Shown: positions 47,395 through 57,398, counted from the first letter of the stretch. The stretch: 64,000 nucleotides of DNA from Streptomyces pristinaespiralis (GCF_001278075.1 NZ_CP011340.1:5701501-5765500); one strand, 5' to 3'. Numbers and translations: made by a program. Notes: generated by a model from the sequence alone, not told the origin.

Positions 47395-48413
47395 GCGACT
47401 TCCTTTGCGCCTTCTGCGGCGCCTTCGAACGCGACACAGGAGACGGCGAGCGCTCCGGCCGACGTGATGTAGGCATGCACTCGCAGGAGCGAGCCGTTCT
47501 CCAGGGCGATGATACGGAAGGGGGTGCGGAACACCTGATTGGGCTGGCGGACATCGGTCAGCCGGCGGGCGAGCTTCAGCCGCGTACGGCCTTCCTGCAA
47601 CTGGACGTCCCACCGGTGGGTCCGGCGCCCCGAGGCCATGGCGGCCAGGGGAAGATCGAAGGTGAACGCGTCACCGTTCCACTCGGGGCGCGTCGTGACG
47701 ACGGAGCCGCTGCCACGCCGGACCGCCTGGGCGCGGTAGGACTCGACAGGCGCCTGCCGGGCGAGCAGCCGGCCGTGGACGGTGATCCGGTCCCAGCGGA
47801 GGTCGAAGGAGTCGAGCTCGGCCTGCTGGACCGGGCCGCGCACCTTGAGGATCGCGCAGCCGTCCACCGAGCGCATGAGCCGGAACTGGGCGCCGCTGAG
47901 CGGGGAGGGCGAGACGGGGAGGGTCGGGCCGTCCGTGGTCGGGATCGGCGGTGCCGAGATCGCTGTCCGCAGCGACCGGCCGTCGGTGCCGACGAGCACG
48001 ACACTCAGCCGCCACAGGCCGCCGGCGAGCTGGACCCCGTGAGGGCCGGACTCGGGGTGGTCGGCGTGCTGCAGGGCCGTGGTGGCGGTCAGCAGGCAGG
48101 TCCCGTCGCCCTGCGCTTCTCGTTCCAGATCGAGCTGGTGGCGCCGTCCGCCGCGTACCAGTTCCAGGTGGGCGGAGCCGATGCTCCCGGCGCTCTTCGG
48201 GACGTGTACGGCCACGTTCAGCGTCCGGCCGCCGAGGACGGACAGATGTACGGGACGCAGAGTGGGACGTGGCCGGATTCCGCTGCCGATGGCCGGCACC
48301 GTGTGCATCCGCTGGACCCGGCGGCGCATTCGTACGGCCACCCGGCGAGCCCGCTTGGCGGCACCCACCGCATAGGGCAGCAGTGAGTCACTCACGGCGA
48401 TCCCGGCTTCCAT
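47391..48413 (-). CDS. Two-part beta-domain protein of the surface-polymer locus
   Basis: A 340-residue protein without a catalytic signature that I recognise. The first 45 residues are basic and helical (KRARRVAVRMRRRVQRM), which may bind the membrane surface. Two beta-rich parts follow. The last resembles the C-terminal end of the GT4 protein encoded at 48901-50925: both have VxGxL, an RRxG turn, a WD strand, RxLxD and a final RVHxYxT. It is coupled by ATGA overlap to the GT4-Stealth fusion. It is therefore probably an accessory or acceptor-binding subunit. A GTG about 20 bases inside the frame is an alternative start. Confidence 0.7.
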   Translation of the reverse strand: MEAGIAVSDSLLPYAVGAAKRARRVAVRMRRRVQRMHTVPAIGSGIRPRPTLRPVHLSVLGGRTLNVAVHVPKSAGSIGSAHLELVRGGRRHQLDLEREAQGDGTCLLTATTALQHADHPESGPHGVQLAGGLWRLSVVLVGTDGRSLRTAISAPPIPTTDGPTLPVSPSPLSGAQFRLMRSVDGCAILKVRGPVQQAELDSFDLRWDRITVHGRLLARQAPVESYRAQAVRRGSGSVVTTRPEWNGDAFTFDLPLAAMASGRRTHRWDVQLQEGRTRLKLARRLTDVRQPNQVFRTPFRIIALENGSLLRVHAYITSAGALAVSCVAFEGAAEGAKEVA

Positions 48414-48900
48414 TCAGAGCTGACGGTCAGCGCCGCATGGTGCCAAGAACGCGGGTTAAAGGCAAGTTGACTCATTATTTAACCCTTATGTGATGGTGGT
48501 CACTTTTGCGCATGGAGCCCGCTCGCATGTTTCCCCTCTATATCTTCGGCGACCGGCCCCGATCGTCCCGGTGGAGCGGGCGCGGCAGGGGCTGTCGGGC
48601 GAATTCGACCACGCTACCCGCCGCGGCGGAGCCCGCGGACATCCGTGGCCGGCGTCACTCCGCCGAGGGCCGGCGCGGCCGCCCCCCGTTCGGGAGGACG
48701 AGCGGGCGGTCCGGGGCGGTTCCCGGCGCACGGACGTGAGAGCGGCTGTACGGGCCGGTGGCGGCTCCCACGCCCGCACGACGGGACCGTGCCGCGTCGG
48801 GCGGTGACACACCGACACTCGACTGGGCACAATTCCCGCCTGCCGTGACTCTCCGGACATACCGTGGTCCGTCCCCGGGGCGGACCCGAACGGAGCGACG
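48414..48900. promoter_or_regulatory. Divergent promoter region of the polymer genes
   Basis: No gene is seen here. GGGTTAAA (48453-48460) and TTTAACCC (48478-48485) are exact 8-bp complements 17 nt apart in the only AT-rich part. They bracket TTGACT (48467-48472), with TGTGAT (48489-48494) as a weak -10 element for the rightward gene. A dimeric regulator here could control both directions. The right 350 bp are GC-rich and featureless. Confidence 0.55.
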
Positions 48901-50925
48901 GTGAAGATCTCCTTCCTCATCCACACCATCTACGGCATCGGCGGGACCATCCGCACGACGCTGAACCTGGCCGGGGAACTGGCCGACCGGCACGAGGTCG
49001 AGATCGTTTCCGTGTTCCGGCACCGGGATCCGCCGGCGTTCCCCGTCGATCCCCAGATCACCGTCGTGCCCGTCGTGGACATCCGGCCGGCCAACCCCCT
49101 CAACGACCGGCAGGACCCGCTGTTCGCCGAGCCGTCCCGGGCCTTTCCCCGCTCCGAGGCCCGTTACAAGGAGTACAACCGGCTCATCGACGACCGGGTC
49201 CGGGCCCACTACGCCGCCTCGGATGCGGACGTCGTCATCGGCACCCGGCCCGGGCTGGTGGCCTACGTCGCGCAGTTCGCGCCCGCCTCCGCCGTCCGTA
49301 TCGGCCAGGAGCACATGACGCACAACCACCACAAGGCGGCGCTGCGCGAGGAGATGTACGAGCATCTCGACGCGATCGACGCCTTCGTGACGGTCTCCGA
49401 GGGGGACGCGCAGGCGTGGCGCGACAAGATGCCGCTGCCCGCCACGCGCGTGCTGTCGATCCCGAACAGCGTGCCCGAGCCCTCCGTGCGCCCCTCCGAC
49501 GGCACGGGGAGGACGATCGTGGCCGCCGGCCGGCTGGGCGCGGAGAAGCAGTTCGACGTACTGATCGACGCGTTCGCCCGGGTCGCCGCCGTACGGCCCG
49601 GCTGGACGCTGCGCATCCACGGGTCCGGCGACCGGCGGGAGGCGCTGCTGGACCGGATCCATGAGCTCGGCCTCTACAACGAGATCCATCTGATGGGGCC
49701 CTGTTCGCCGATGGAGTCGGAATGGGTCAAAGGGGCCGTCGCCGCGTCCGCGTCCCGTCACGAGTCGTTCGGCATGACGCTGGTGGAGGCGATGCGCTGC
49801 GGTGTGCCGGTGGTCAGCGCCGACTGCGACTACGGCCCGCGCGAGATCATCACGGACGGCGTCGACGGACTGCTCGTCCCGGTCGGCGACGCCGGGGCCA
49901 TGGCCCGGGGACTGCTGCGCCTCGTCGACGACGAGGACCTGCGCCGCGACATGGCAGCCGCCGCCGTCCGCAACGCGCGCCGCTTCGACCCCGGTGTGGT
50001 GGCCAAGCGGTACGAGACGCTGTTCGAGGAGCTCGCCGCCGAGGTCGCGCAGCGTGCCCGCGTCCCGGCGACCGCGCCCCTCGCCGACTGCACCGTCGCT
50101 CCGGACGGGTCGCTGGAGGTGCGCCCGGTGGGACCCCTGCCGGCGGGCTGCGGCAAAGGCGCCCGGCTGGTGTGCGTGCGCACCGGGGCGCGTGAAGAGG
50201 TGCGGAGCTTCGACCTGGACGCGGCGGGGGCGGTGACGCTCCCGGCCACGGAGGTCTTCCCGGAGGGGGTGTGGGACGTCTTCCTCGAGCCGGCGGCGGG
50301 TACCCGGCAGCGGGTGGCGGCCCGCGTCGTCGACCAGCGCGGCGCCCTGCGCGCGGCGGAGCGCGTGACGCCCGGCGAAGGGGTGCGCCACCTCCTCCCG
50401 TACGCGGACACGGCCAGGGGCGGCGTGCTTTCGCTGCGGGCCTGGCACCGGCCGGTCCACGCCGAGGTGACGGACGTCCGGATCGACGGGGCCCGGGTGA
50501 CCGTCGAGGGCGGCATGCTCGGGACCGCCGAGGTGACCGGCGCACCCGTGCTGGTGCTGCGCCGCCGGGGAGGAACGGCGGACGAGATCCTTTTCCGCGG
50601 CAAAAAGGTCGGCAAGGACGGATTTCGGTTCCGTTTTTCCTCTGCCGTACCGGCAGCCTCACAGATGAGCGGAAACGATGTATGGGACTTTTTCATTCGC
50701 TGTGCGCCGGCTGTGAAGCCGGTGCGGATCGGCCGGCTGCTCGATGATCTGGTGATGAAGCAGCGGGTTTTCGTATACCCGCACACGGTGATGGGGAAGC
50801 GCAGGCAGGCGGGCCTGCTGCGTGCGGTGGCAGGGCGTGTGCCGGGACGGCAACGAAAGAAGATCCGCGTGCACGTTTATTACACGCTCTCCAACGACCT
50901 CGCCATGAATGTGGCGGATATGTAA
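48901..50925 (+). CDS. GT4 glycosyltransferase with C-terminal beta-domain
   Basis: A 674-residue protein starting at GTG. The GT-B family 4 domain covers about 1-390: HTIYGIGGTIRTTLNLAGELA, IVAAGRLGAEKQFD, SASRHESFGMTLVEAM and YGPREIITDGVDGLLV. The final 280 residues are beta-rich and end RVHVYYTLSNDLAMNV, related to the stand-alone 340-residue protein encoded divergently. The sugar donor is not readable. Codon use and GC drop slightly near 50600-50930, where TTT and TTC runs appear, but the frame is intact. Confidence 0.85.
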   Translation: MKISFLIHTIYGIGGTIRTTLNLAGELADRHEVEIVSVFRHRDPPAFPVDPQITVVPVVDIRPANPLNDRQDPLFAEPSRAFPRSEARYKEYNRLIDDRVRAHYAASDADVVIGTRPGLVAYVAQFAPASAVRIGQEHMTHNHHKAALREEMYEHLDAIDAFVTVSEGDAQAWRDKMPLPATRVLSIPNSVPEPSVRPSDGTGRTIVAAGRLGAEKQFDVLIDAFARVAAVRPGWTLRIHGSGDRREALLDRIHELGLYNEIHLMGPCSPMESEWVKGAVAASASRHESFGMTLVEAMRCGVPVVSADCDYGPREIITDGVDGLLVPVGDAGAMARGLLRLVDDEDLRRDMAAAAVRNARRFDPGVVAKRYETLFEELAAEVAQRARVPATAPLADCTVAPDGSLEVRPVGPLPAGCGKGARLVCVRTGAREEVRSFDLDAAGAVTLPATEVFPEGVWDVFLEPAAGTRQRVAARVVDQRGALRAAERVTPGEGVRHLLPYADTARGGVLSLRAWHRPVHAEVTDVRIDGARVTVEGGMLGTAEVTGAPVLVLRRRGGTADEILFRGKKVGKDGFRFRFSSAVPAASQMSGNDVWDFFIRCAPAVKPVRIGRLLDDLVMKQRVFVYPHTVMGKRRQAGLLRAVAGRVPGRQRKKIRVHVYYTLSNDLAMNVADM

Positions 50926-51092
50926 GTGCCGCTTCTCCCGCTCTGTGATACTTCACTCCATCCGAACGTGTGGCGTCAGTCACCTGGCCGAGAGGTACCG
51001 TTCGGTGTCGCATCCCCGCAACGCCAGGGTGAACAGCAGGTTTATTCGAATGTGTGCGAGGTGTCAGCCGTCTTGCGGGACGGTGAGCACGA

Positions 51093-52646
51093 ATGTCAGC
51101 ATCGGCCTTGTCCCCAGCCCCCGCAAGATTGGTCCCCTTGTCCGTGCACCACATGGCCAGATCCCGAACCACAGCTGTCCTGCTCGCCGGGGGTACCGGT
51201 CAGCGGGTGGGGCTCGCGATTCCGAAGCAGCTGGTGAAGATCGCGGGTAAGGCGGTCATAGAACACACGCTGGCGATTTTCGAACAGGCCGACTCCGTCG
51301 ACGATGTCGTCGTGATGATGGCCCCCGGCTATGTCGCGGAAGTGGAGAAGATCGTCGCCAAGGCCGGGCTGGCCAAGGTCACCAAGATCCTCGAGGGCGG
51401 AGCGACCCGCAGCGAGACCACCGAGCGCGCCATCGCCGCTCTCGGTGAGGGCCTCGCGGAGGGGGAGGACCTCAACGTCCTGTTCCACGACGCGGTCCGT
51501 CCGCTGCTCTCCGAGCGGGTCATCAAGGACTGTGTCGACGCGCTGGACCGCTACCAGGCCGTCGACGTCGCCATCCCCTCCGCGGACACGATCATCGTGA
51601 CCCGGACCCACGGCGAGGACGGCGAGTTCATCACCGACGTCCCGGACCGCTCCCGGCTGCGCCGTGGACAGACCCCGCAGGCGTTCAAGCTGTCGACGAT
51701 CCGCAAGGCGTACGAGATCGCGGCGGCCGACCCCAACTTCCAGGCGACCGACGACTGTTCGGTGGTGCTCAAGTACCTGCCGGACGTGCCCATCTACGTC
51801 GTCGCGGGCGACGAGTACAACATGAAGGTCACTCAGCCGGTCGACGTGTTCATCGCCGACAAGCTCTTCCAGCTCGCCTCGACCGCCCTCCCGGCCCCGG
51901 CCGACGAGAGGGCCTACCGCGAGCAGCTGGCCGGCAGGACGGTCGTCGTCTTCGGCGGCTCGTACGGCATCGGCGCCGACATCGCCTCGCTCGCCGAGTC
52001 CTACGGCGCCAAGGTGTACGCGCTGGGCCGCTCCACCACCGGCACGCACGTCGAGAACCCCGAGCACGTCGACGACGCCCTGTCCAAGGCGTACGCCGAG
52101 AGCGGCCGCATCGACTACGTGATCAACACCGCGGGCGTACTGCGCATCGGCAAGCTGGCGGAGACGGACAACGCGGCCATCCAGGAAGCGCTGAACGTCA
52201 ACTACCTGGCGCCCGTCCACATCGCCCGCGCCTCGCACAAGTATCTCGCGGAGACCCGGGGTCAGTTGCTGCTCTACACCTCCAGCAGCTACACCCGCGG
52301 CCGTGCCGAGTACAGCCTGTACTCGTCCACCAAGGCCGCCATGGTGAACCTCACCCAGGCACTGGCGGACGAGTGGGCCGCCGACGGTATCCGGGTGAAC
52401 TGCGTGAACCCGGAGCGCACCGCCACCCCGATGCGCACCAAGGCGTTCGGCGTCGAGCCCGCCGGTTCGCTGCTGTCCTCGGAGGCCGTCGCCCGTACCT
52501 CGCTCGACGTGCTGCTGTCCGCGCTGACCGGTCATGTCATCGACGTCCGGCAGCAGGACCCGACCCGTGGCGCATCGGAGGCGACCGGGTTCGAGCAGGC
52601 CCTCGCGTCCGTCCTCGACCGACACGGGGACGAGGAACACAGCTGA
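51093..52646 (+). CDS. Fused cytidylyltransferase-short-chain reductase (CDP-ribitol synthesis type)
   Basis: A 517-residue fusion. The N-terminal half is an IspD/TarI-type nucleotidyltransferase: LLAGGTGQRVGLAIPKQL at about 31-47, with DAVRPLL and RGQTPQAFK later. The C-terminal half is a short-chain reductase with VVVFGGSYGIGAD near 286 and catalytic Y410-x3-K414 in YSLYSSTK. The same fusion order occurs in enzymes that reduce ribulose-5-phosphate and couple ribitol-5-phosphate to CTP, giving CDP-ribitol for teichoic acids and capsules. It is unlikely to be the MEP-pathway IspD. The ATG at 51093 has GGTGA upstream; the ATG at 51153 is an alternative. Confidence 0.85.
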   Translation: MSASALSPAPARLVPLSVHHMARSRTTAVLLAGGTGQRVGLAIPKQLVKIAGKAVIEHTLAIFEQADSVDDVVVMMAPGYVAEVEKIVAKAGLAKVTKILEGGATRSETTERAIAALGEGLAEGEDLNVLFHDAVRPLLSERVIKDCVDALDRYQAVDVAIPSADTIIVTRTHGEDGEFITDVPDRSRLRRGQTPQAFKLSTIRKAYEIAAADPNFQATDDCSVVLKYLPDVPIYVVAGDEYNMKVTQPVDVFIADKLFQLASTALPAPADERAYREQLAGRTVVVFGGSYGIGADIASLAESYGAKVYALGRSTTGTHVENPEHVDDALSKAYAESGRIDYVINTAGVLRIGKLAETDNAAIQEALNVNYLAPVHIARASHKYLAETRGQLLLYTSSSYTRGRAEYSLYSSTKAAMVNLTQALADEWAADGIRVNCVNPERTATPMRTKAFGVEPAGSLLSSEAVARTSLDVLLSALTGHVIDVRQQDPTRGASEATGFEQALASVLDRHGDEEHS

Positions 52647-52757
52647 ATGCTCATGCGCTGGGGCCTCTGCGGTCGCCCGCAGGGGCCCTAGTCTGTTGAG
52701 CGGGGCTCAACGTCCTTCGCAGAAAACCGTCGGCACCCCCTTGGAGCAGGTTCTTCC

Positions 52758-54857
52758 GTGATTTCGAAAGCCATTCGCATGGCACGCGTGGGCAGCGGAC
52801 CGGAGCTGGCAGCCGCGCTCCTGCTGATGCTGGGCTTCCCCTGCATCATGCTCGCGGCGATAATCCCCAGCCTCTGGTTCTTCGCGGCGGCCGTCGCAGT
52901 GACGTACGCCGCGGACCAGTTCCTGCACCAGCGGTCCAGTTATCTGGTCAACCGGCTCGCCAAGGTCCGGGCCGGTCTGTCGATCCGGTTCCTGGTGCGC
53001 CAGCTGCTGCTCGTGCTGCTGCTGGCCCGGATGGGGTTCGCGGAGCAGCCCGTCTTCTATGTGACGGTCGCCTGCCTCCTCGGCTTCTACGGTCTCCAGG
53101 CGCCGCACGGCGCGATGGTCACGCTGATCCGGCTGCGCCGCAAACTGCCCGTGGTCACGCGCAACGTCGATCTGAGCCGGGTCCGCATCCCGGACGCGCC
53201 GCCGCGCCCGCTGCTGGACCGCTCGGCGGAGAAGATGCTCCACCTCGACGTCTTCTCCTTCATCGGAGTGCTGGTCGCGGTCGGCACCGACCGCACCGTC
53301 TTCGCGTACGCCGGACTCGCGCTCACCCTCGTCCTCGCGGTCGTCTACCTGGCGCTGCTCGTCCCGCACCTGCGGCCGGGCCGCCTCGTGCCGCCGCCGG
53401 ACAAGGTGCTGGCCGGCGTGGACGCCTGGCTGCGCGAGTACAAGCCGACGGTGATGCTCTACTTCTCCGGCTCCAGGGAGTCGGCGTACCAGGTCAACAT
53501 GTGGCTCGACACCATGGCCAGGATCGGCGGCCGGCCGCTGATCGTGCTGCGTGAGCGCAACATCGTGCCGCAGCTCGGCGTCACGTCCGTCCCGGTGATC
53601 TGCGTGCCCGGCGGGGTGCACCTGATGAACCTGGACCTGTCGACGGTCCGTGTCGCGCTGTACGCGGCCAACGTCGGCAAGAACATCCACATGCTGCGCG
53701 TACCGACCATGAAGCACGTCTTCATCGGCCACGGCGACAGCGACAAGCTCGCCAGCGTCAACCCGTACAGCAAGGTCTACGACGAGGTGTGGACCGCCGG
53801 GCGAGCCGGCCGCGACCGGTACGCCCTCGCCGACGTCGGTGTGCGCGGCGAGGACATCGTGGAGGTGGGCCGCCCCCAGCTCGGGACCATCGAGACGGCG
53901 AAGAGCAGGACGGGCGGGCCGGACAAGCGGATCCCGACGGTCCTGTACGCCCCCACCTGGGAGGGCTGGGACGACAACCCCGGCAACACCTCCCTGCTGC
54001 TGGCCGGCGAGAACATCGTGGAGCGGCTGCTGAACGCGGAGCAGCCGATCCGGCTCATCTACAAGCCGCACCCGTTCACCGGCACCCGCAGCGCCCAGGC
54101 CAAGGCCGTCGACGCGCGGATCAGGGCGCTCGTCGAGGCGGCCGCCGCCGCCCGGGCGCTGGACCCGCGGTGGACGGCGGAGGCGGAGGCCGACGCGGCG
54201 GACCAGGCCGCCGCGCGCGTCGAGCTGGAGCGCCTCGAAGCACGCCTCGCGGAACTGTCGGGCGTCTCCAAGGCCGGTGGCGACGAGGCGGAGGAGGCCC
54301 GCGACTCGGTGGCGGACCCGGCGCGCGAGGCCGAGATCATCAAGCTCAAGGACGAGTGGAACGCCGCGTACTGGCGGTCCTTCGGCTGGTGGGAGCACCG
54401 GGTCATCACCGGTCCCGAACCGCGCCTGTACGACTGCTTCAACGAGTCGGACGGCATGGTCTCCGACATCTCCAGCGTGGTCTCCGACTACATCGCGAGC
54501 GGCAAGCCGTACGCGGTCACCGACTCCGCGGGGCTGGGAGAGGCGGAGTTCCGGCGGCAGAACACCGCGGTGCGCGCCGCTGTGATCCTCTCCAACAGCG
54601 CCGCCGAGCTCGACGAGCTGCTCGCGGCGGTCGCCGACCCCGCGGCGGACACCCGTGCCGAGGCGCGGCGGGAGCTCAAGGAGTACCTGCTCGGACCCGA
54701 CGAGCCGACGTCGCTCCAGCAGTTCGACACGGCGGTGCAGGCGCTGGCCGCCAAGGCGGAGGCCCGTAATCTCGCGCTGCAGCAGCGGCTCGCGGGACCC
54801 GAGCAGGCGCCGGGGCTCGACGACTCGCCCGTGGGCGACACAGCCGTGGGCGGCTGA
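52758..54857 (+). CDS. TagF-like CDP-polyol phosphate transferase, membrane anchored
   Basis: A 699-residue protein starting at GTG. Four or five hydrophobic helices lie in residues 1-220. The rest is a GT-B domain with the glycerophosphotransferase landmarks YAPTWEGWDDN, YKPHPFTGTR and CFNESDGMVSDISSVVSDY. A charged coiled-coil insertion of about 90 residues (Ala/Glu-rich, about 455-545) separates the last two. TagF-family enzymes polymerise glycerol- or ribitol-phosphate from CDP precursors. The gene follows the CDP-ribitol-type enzyme, so it is the natural consumer of that product. A soluble wall-type enzyme would lack this many helices. Confidence 0.85.
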   Translation: MISKAIRMARVGSGPELAAALLLMLGFPCIMLAAIIPSLWFFAAAVAVTYAADQFLHQRSSYLVNRLAKVRAGLSIRFLVRQLLLVLLLARMGFAEQPVFYVTVACLLGFYGLQAPHGAMVTLIRLRRKLPVVTRNVDLSRVRIPDAPPRPLLDRSAEKMLHLDVFSFIGVLVAVGTDRTVFAYAGLALTLVLAVVYLALLVPHLRPGRLVPPPDKVLAGVDAWLREYKPTVMLYFSGSRESAYQVNMWLDTMARIGGRPLIVLRERNIVPQLGVTSVPVICVPGGVHLMNLDLSTVRVALYAANVGKNIHMLRVPTMKHVFIGHGDSDKLASVNPYSKVYDEVWTAGRAGRDRYALADVGVRGEDIVEVGRPQLGTIETAKSRTGGPDKRIPTVLYAPTWEGWDDNPGNTSLLLAGENIVERLLNAEQPIRLIYKPHPFTGTRSAQAKAVDARIRALVEAAAAARALDPRWTAEAEADAADQAAARVELERLEARLAELSGVSKAGGDEAEEARDSVADPAREAEIIKLKDEWNAAYWRSFGWWEHRVITGPEPRLYDCFNESDGMVSDISSVVSDYIASGKPYAVTDSAGLGEAEFRRQNTAVRAAVILSNSAAELDELLAAVADPAADTRAEARRELKEYLLGPDEPTSLQQFDTAVQALAAKAEARNLALQQRLAGPEQAPGLDDSPVGDTAVGG

Positions 54858-55007
54858 CGCCACGGATCCGTGGCACGGCCCGGTGGCTCCCTCGGGGATG
54901 CCGCCGGGCCGCTGTCGTCCTCATGGGTGAACCGACGTGCGCCCGTGATATGTACATTTGACCGGAGGGTCGTTCACCGCAACCTTTGCCCGGTTCGGGT
55001 TGTCTGT

Positions 55008-56270
55008 ATGTCCATGAATGACAGTCTCGTGCCCGACGTCACGGTTGTCGTCGGTGCCTATGAAGCCATGCCGTACCTGGTCCGTTGCCTGGAGTCGGTG
55101 GAGTCGCAGACCATGGGTGCCGACCGCATCGAGATCGTCGCGGTCGACGACGGTTCGACGGACGGCACGGGCGAATACCTGGAGGAGTTCGCCGCCCGCG
55201 GCAAGGTCCGCACCACGCTGGTCCGGCAGGCGAACTCCGGCGGGCCGAGCGGTCCGCGCAACGTCGGCCTCTCCCTCGCGCGGGGCCGCTATGTCTTCTT
55301 CCTCGACGCCGACGACTTCCTCGGCGACGAGGCGCTGGAGCGGATGGTCGCCATGGCGGACCGGGCGGGGACGGACGTGGTGCTCGGCCGGATGGCCGGC
55401 CGTGGCCGCGGCGTTCCCCGCTCGATGTTCACCGAGACCGTGGAGCGTGCCGATGTGTACTCCTCACGGATCATCTACGCGCTCAGTGCGCAGAAGCTGT
55501 TCCGGCGCGAGATGCTGTGCCGGCTCGGTCTCACGTTCGACGAGAGCCTCCCCACGGGCGAGGACTCGCTGTTCACCATGGAGGCGTACCTCGCCGGCAA
55601 CGGCGTCTCCGTGGTCGCCGACTACGACTGCTACTACCTGGTCGGCCGCGAGGACGGCAAACACGCCACACGCCGCGGGACTTACGCGGACCGCTTCCAG
55701 GCGCTGAACGGCCTGGCCCGGGTGATCGCCCGGCTGGAGCCGCCGGGGCCGCGCCGCGATCAGCTGATGGTCAGACCCTTCACCGTGGGGCTGCTCCAGC
55801 AGTTCGGCCCCGGGTTCCTCCGGCAGCCGGAGTCCGAGCAGCGCGACAAACTGCGGCTGGCGGCCGCCATGACCCGGCCGTACTGGAACGAGGGCGTCGC
55901 GGGCCGCATCAGGGTGGGGGAGCGGCTGGTGCTGGAGTGCGTGGCGAGGGGCCGGCTCGACCTGCTGAAGGACATGGTGGAGTTCACGGCCGCCAAGTCG
56001 GTTCCCGAGGTGGTCCGTGAGCCCCGGACGGGACGCCGGGCCTGCGTGTACCTCGCCTATCCGCATTTCCGCGATCCCGCGGCGGGTCTGCCCGACCGGT
56101 CGTACGCCGTCACCGTGTCCGACTGGGCAGGCAGCTGCCGGGTCCTGCCGCCAGAGGCGCAGGCCCTCACCGTCCGGCGGGTGGTGCGCGGCGTGCGCAG
56201 ACGGGTACGGCGCCTCGTGCGCAGCGCCCGGAATCGGAACACACCGTCTGTGCAGGGGAACCGTGGGTAA
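55008..56270 (+). CDS. GT2 glycosyltransferase
   Basis: A 420-residue protein with a GT-A family 2 domain: VTVVVGAYEAMPYLVRCLES at the start, VDDGSTDGTGEYL near 47 and the DxD metal motif D100-A-D102 in FFLDADDFLG. EDSLFTMEAYLAG is the usual acceptor-side motif. The C-terminal 170 residues are helical with a very basic end (RRVRRLVRSARNR), suited to membrane contact. The ATG at 55008 is followed by another at 55014; no clear ribosome site is seen. rfbA starts 60 nt downstream. Confidence 0.88.
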   Translation: MSMNDSLVPDVTVVVGAYEAMPYLVRCLESVESQTMGADRIEIVAVDDGSTDGTGEYLEEFAARGKVRTTLVRQANSGGPSGPRNVGLSLARGRYVFFLDADDFLGDEALERMVAMADRAGTDVVLGRMAGRGRGVPRSMFTETVERADVYSSRIIYALSAQKLFRREMLCRLGLTFDESLPTGEDSLFTMEAYLAGNGVSVVADYDCYYLVGREDGKHATRRGTYADRFQALNGLARVIARLEPPGPRRDQLMVRPFTVGLLQQFGPGFLRQPESEQRDKLRLAAAMTRPYWNEGVAGRIRVGERLVLECVARGRLDLLKDMVEFTAAKSVPEVVREPRTGRRACVYLAYPHFRDPAAGLPDRSYAVTVSDWAGSCRVLPPEAQALTVRRVVRGVRRRVRRLVRSARNRNTPSVQGNRG

Positions 56271-56330
56271 AGTCGAAAGAGCTGAGCGGTATCCGCTCGG
56301 GGAACATCACTCGACTCGAGGACATGAATC

Positions 56331-57398
56331 GTGAAGGCACTCGTTCTCTCCGGAGGGGCGGGCACCCGCCTGCGTCCCATCACGCACACCTCGGCCAAAC
56401 AGCTGGTGCCCGTCGCCAACAAACCGGTGCTCTTCTACGGCCTCGAGGCGATCGCGGAAGCGGGGATCACCGAGGTGGGTGTGATCGTCGGCGACACCGC
56501 AGAGGAGATCAGGGAAGCCGTCGGGGACGGGTCCCGATTCGGTGTGAAAATCACATACATTCCGCAGGAGAAGCCGCTCGGCCTCGCGCACGCCGTCGCC
56601 ATTTCCCGCGACTTCCTCGGCGAGGAAGATTTCGTGATGTACCTCGGTGACAACTTCATCGTCGGCGGCATCACCGGCCTCGTCGACGAATTCCGCACAG
56701 AACGCCCGGACGCGCAGATCCTGCTGACCAAGGTGCCCGACCCCACGTCCTTCGGTGTCGCCGAACTGGACGGGGACGGCCGCGTCGTGGGCCTGGAGGA
56801 GAAGCCGAAGGAGCCGAAGAGCGATCTCGCCCTCGTCGGTGTCTACCTCTTCACCTCTGCCGTGCACGAGGCCGTGCGGTCCATCGAGCCTTCCTGGCGG
56901 GGCGAGTTGGAGATCACCCACGCCATCCAGTGGCTCATCGACCAGCACCGCGACGTGCGCTCGACGACCATCGCCGGCTACTGGAAGGACACCGGCAACG
57001 TCACCGACATGCTCGAGGTCAACCGCTCCGTGCTGGAGACGGTGGAGCCGAGCAACGACGGCGAGGTCGACCGGAGCAGCGAGATCATCGGCCGGGTCCG
57101 GATCGAGAAGGGGGCCCGGATCAGCAACAGCCGCATCGTGGGCCCCGCGATCATCGGCGGTGACACGGTGATCAGCGACTCGTACGTCGGCCCCTTCACC
57201 TCCGTCTCGGAGGGGTGCCGGATCCAGGACAGCGAGATCGAGTACTCCATCGTCCTGCGCGGCGCCTCCATCTCCGGTGTGCGGCGTGTGGAGGCCTCGC
57301 TGATCGGCCGGGACGTCGAGGTCACACCCTCTCCTCGTAATCCGTCCTCCCACCGACTCGTGCTCGGCGACCACAGCAAGGTACAGATCTCCTCATGA
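56331..57398 (+). CDS. rfbA: Glucose-1-phosphate thymidylyltransferase
   Basis: A 355-residue enzyme, the long actinobacterial form: nucleotidyltransferase domain to about 240, then a left-handed beta-helix tail (IIGRVRIEKGARISNSRIVG). The signature SGGAGTRLRP is at 7-16. It makes dTDP-glucose, the first step to dTDP-L-rhamnose. The start is GTG with GAGGA upstream. Its stop overlaps the rfbB start (ATGA). Confidence 0.93.
   Translation: MKALVLSGGAGTRLRPITHTSAKQLVPVANKPVLFYGLEAIAEAGITEVGVIVGDTAEEIREAVGDGSRFGVKITYIPQEKPLGLAHAVAISRDFLGEEDFVMYLGDNFIVGGITGLVDEFRTERPDAQILLTKVPDPTSFGVAELDGDGRVVGLEEKPKEPKSDLALVGVYLFTSAVHEAVRSIEPSWRGELEITHAIQWLIDQHRDVRSTTIAGYWKDTGNVTDMLEVNRSVLETVEPSNDGEVDRSSEIIGRVRIEKGARISNSRIVGPAIIGGDTVISDSYVGPFTSVSEGCRIQDSEIEYSIVLRGASISGVRRVEASLIGRDVEVTPSPRNPSSHRLVLGDHSKVQISS

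Noticed and set aside
48486-48900. Small open frames in the divergent promoter gap
   Set aside because: They are Arg/Gly-rich frames typical of non-coding high-GC DNA and lack ribosome sites or family resemblance.
51093-52646. MEP-pathway IspD
   Set aside because: The fused reductase domain and the teichoic-acid context favour CDP-ribitol-type synthesis; no ispF is adjacent.
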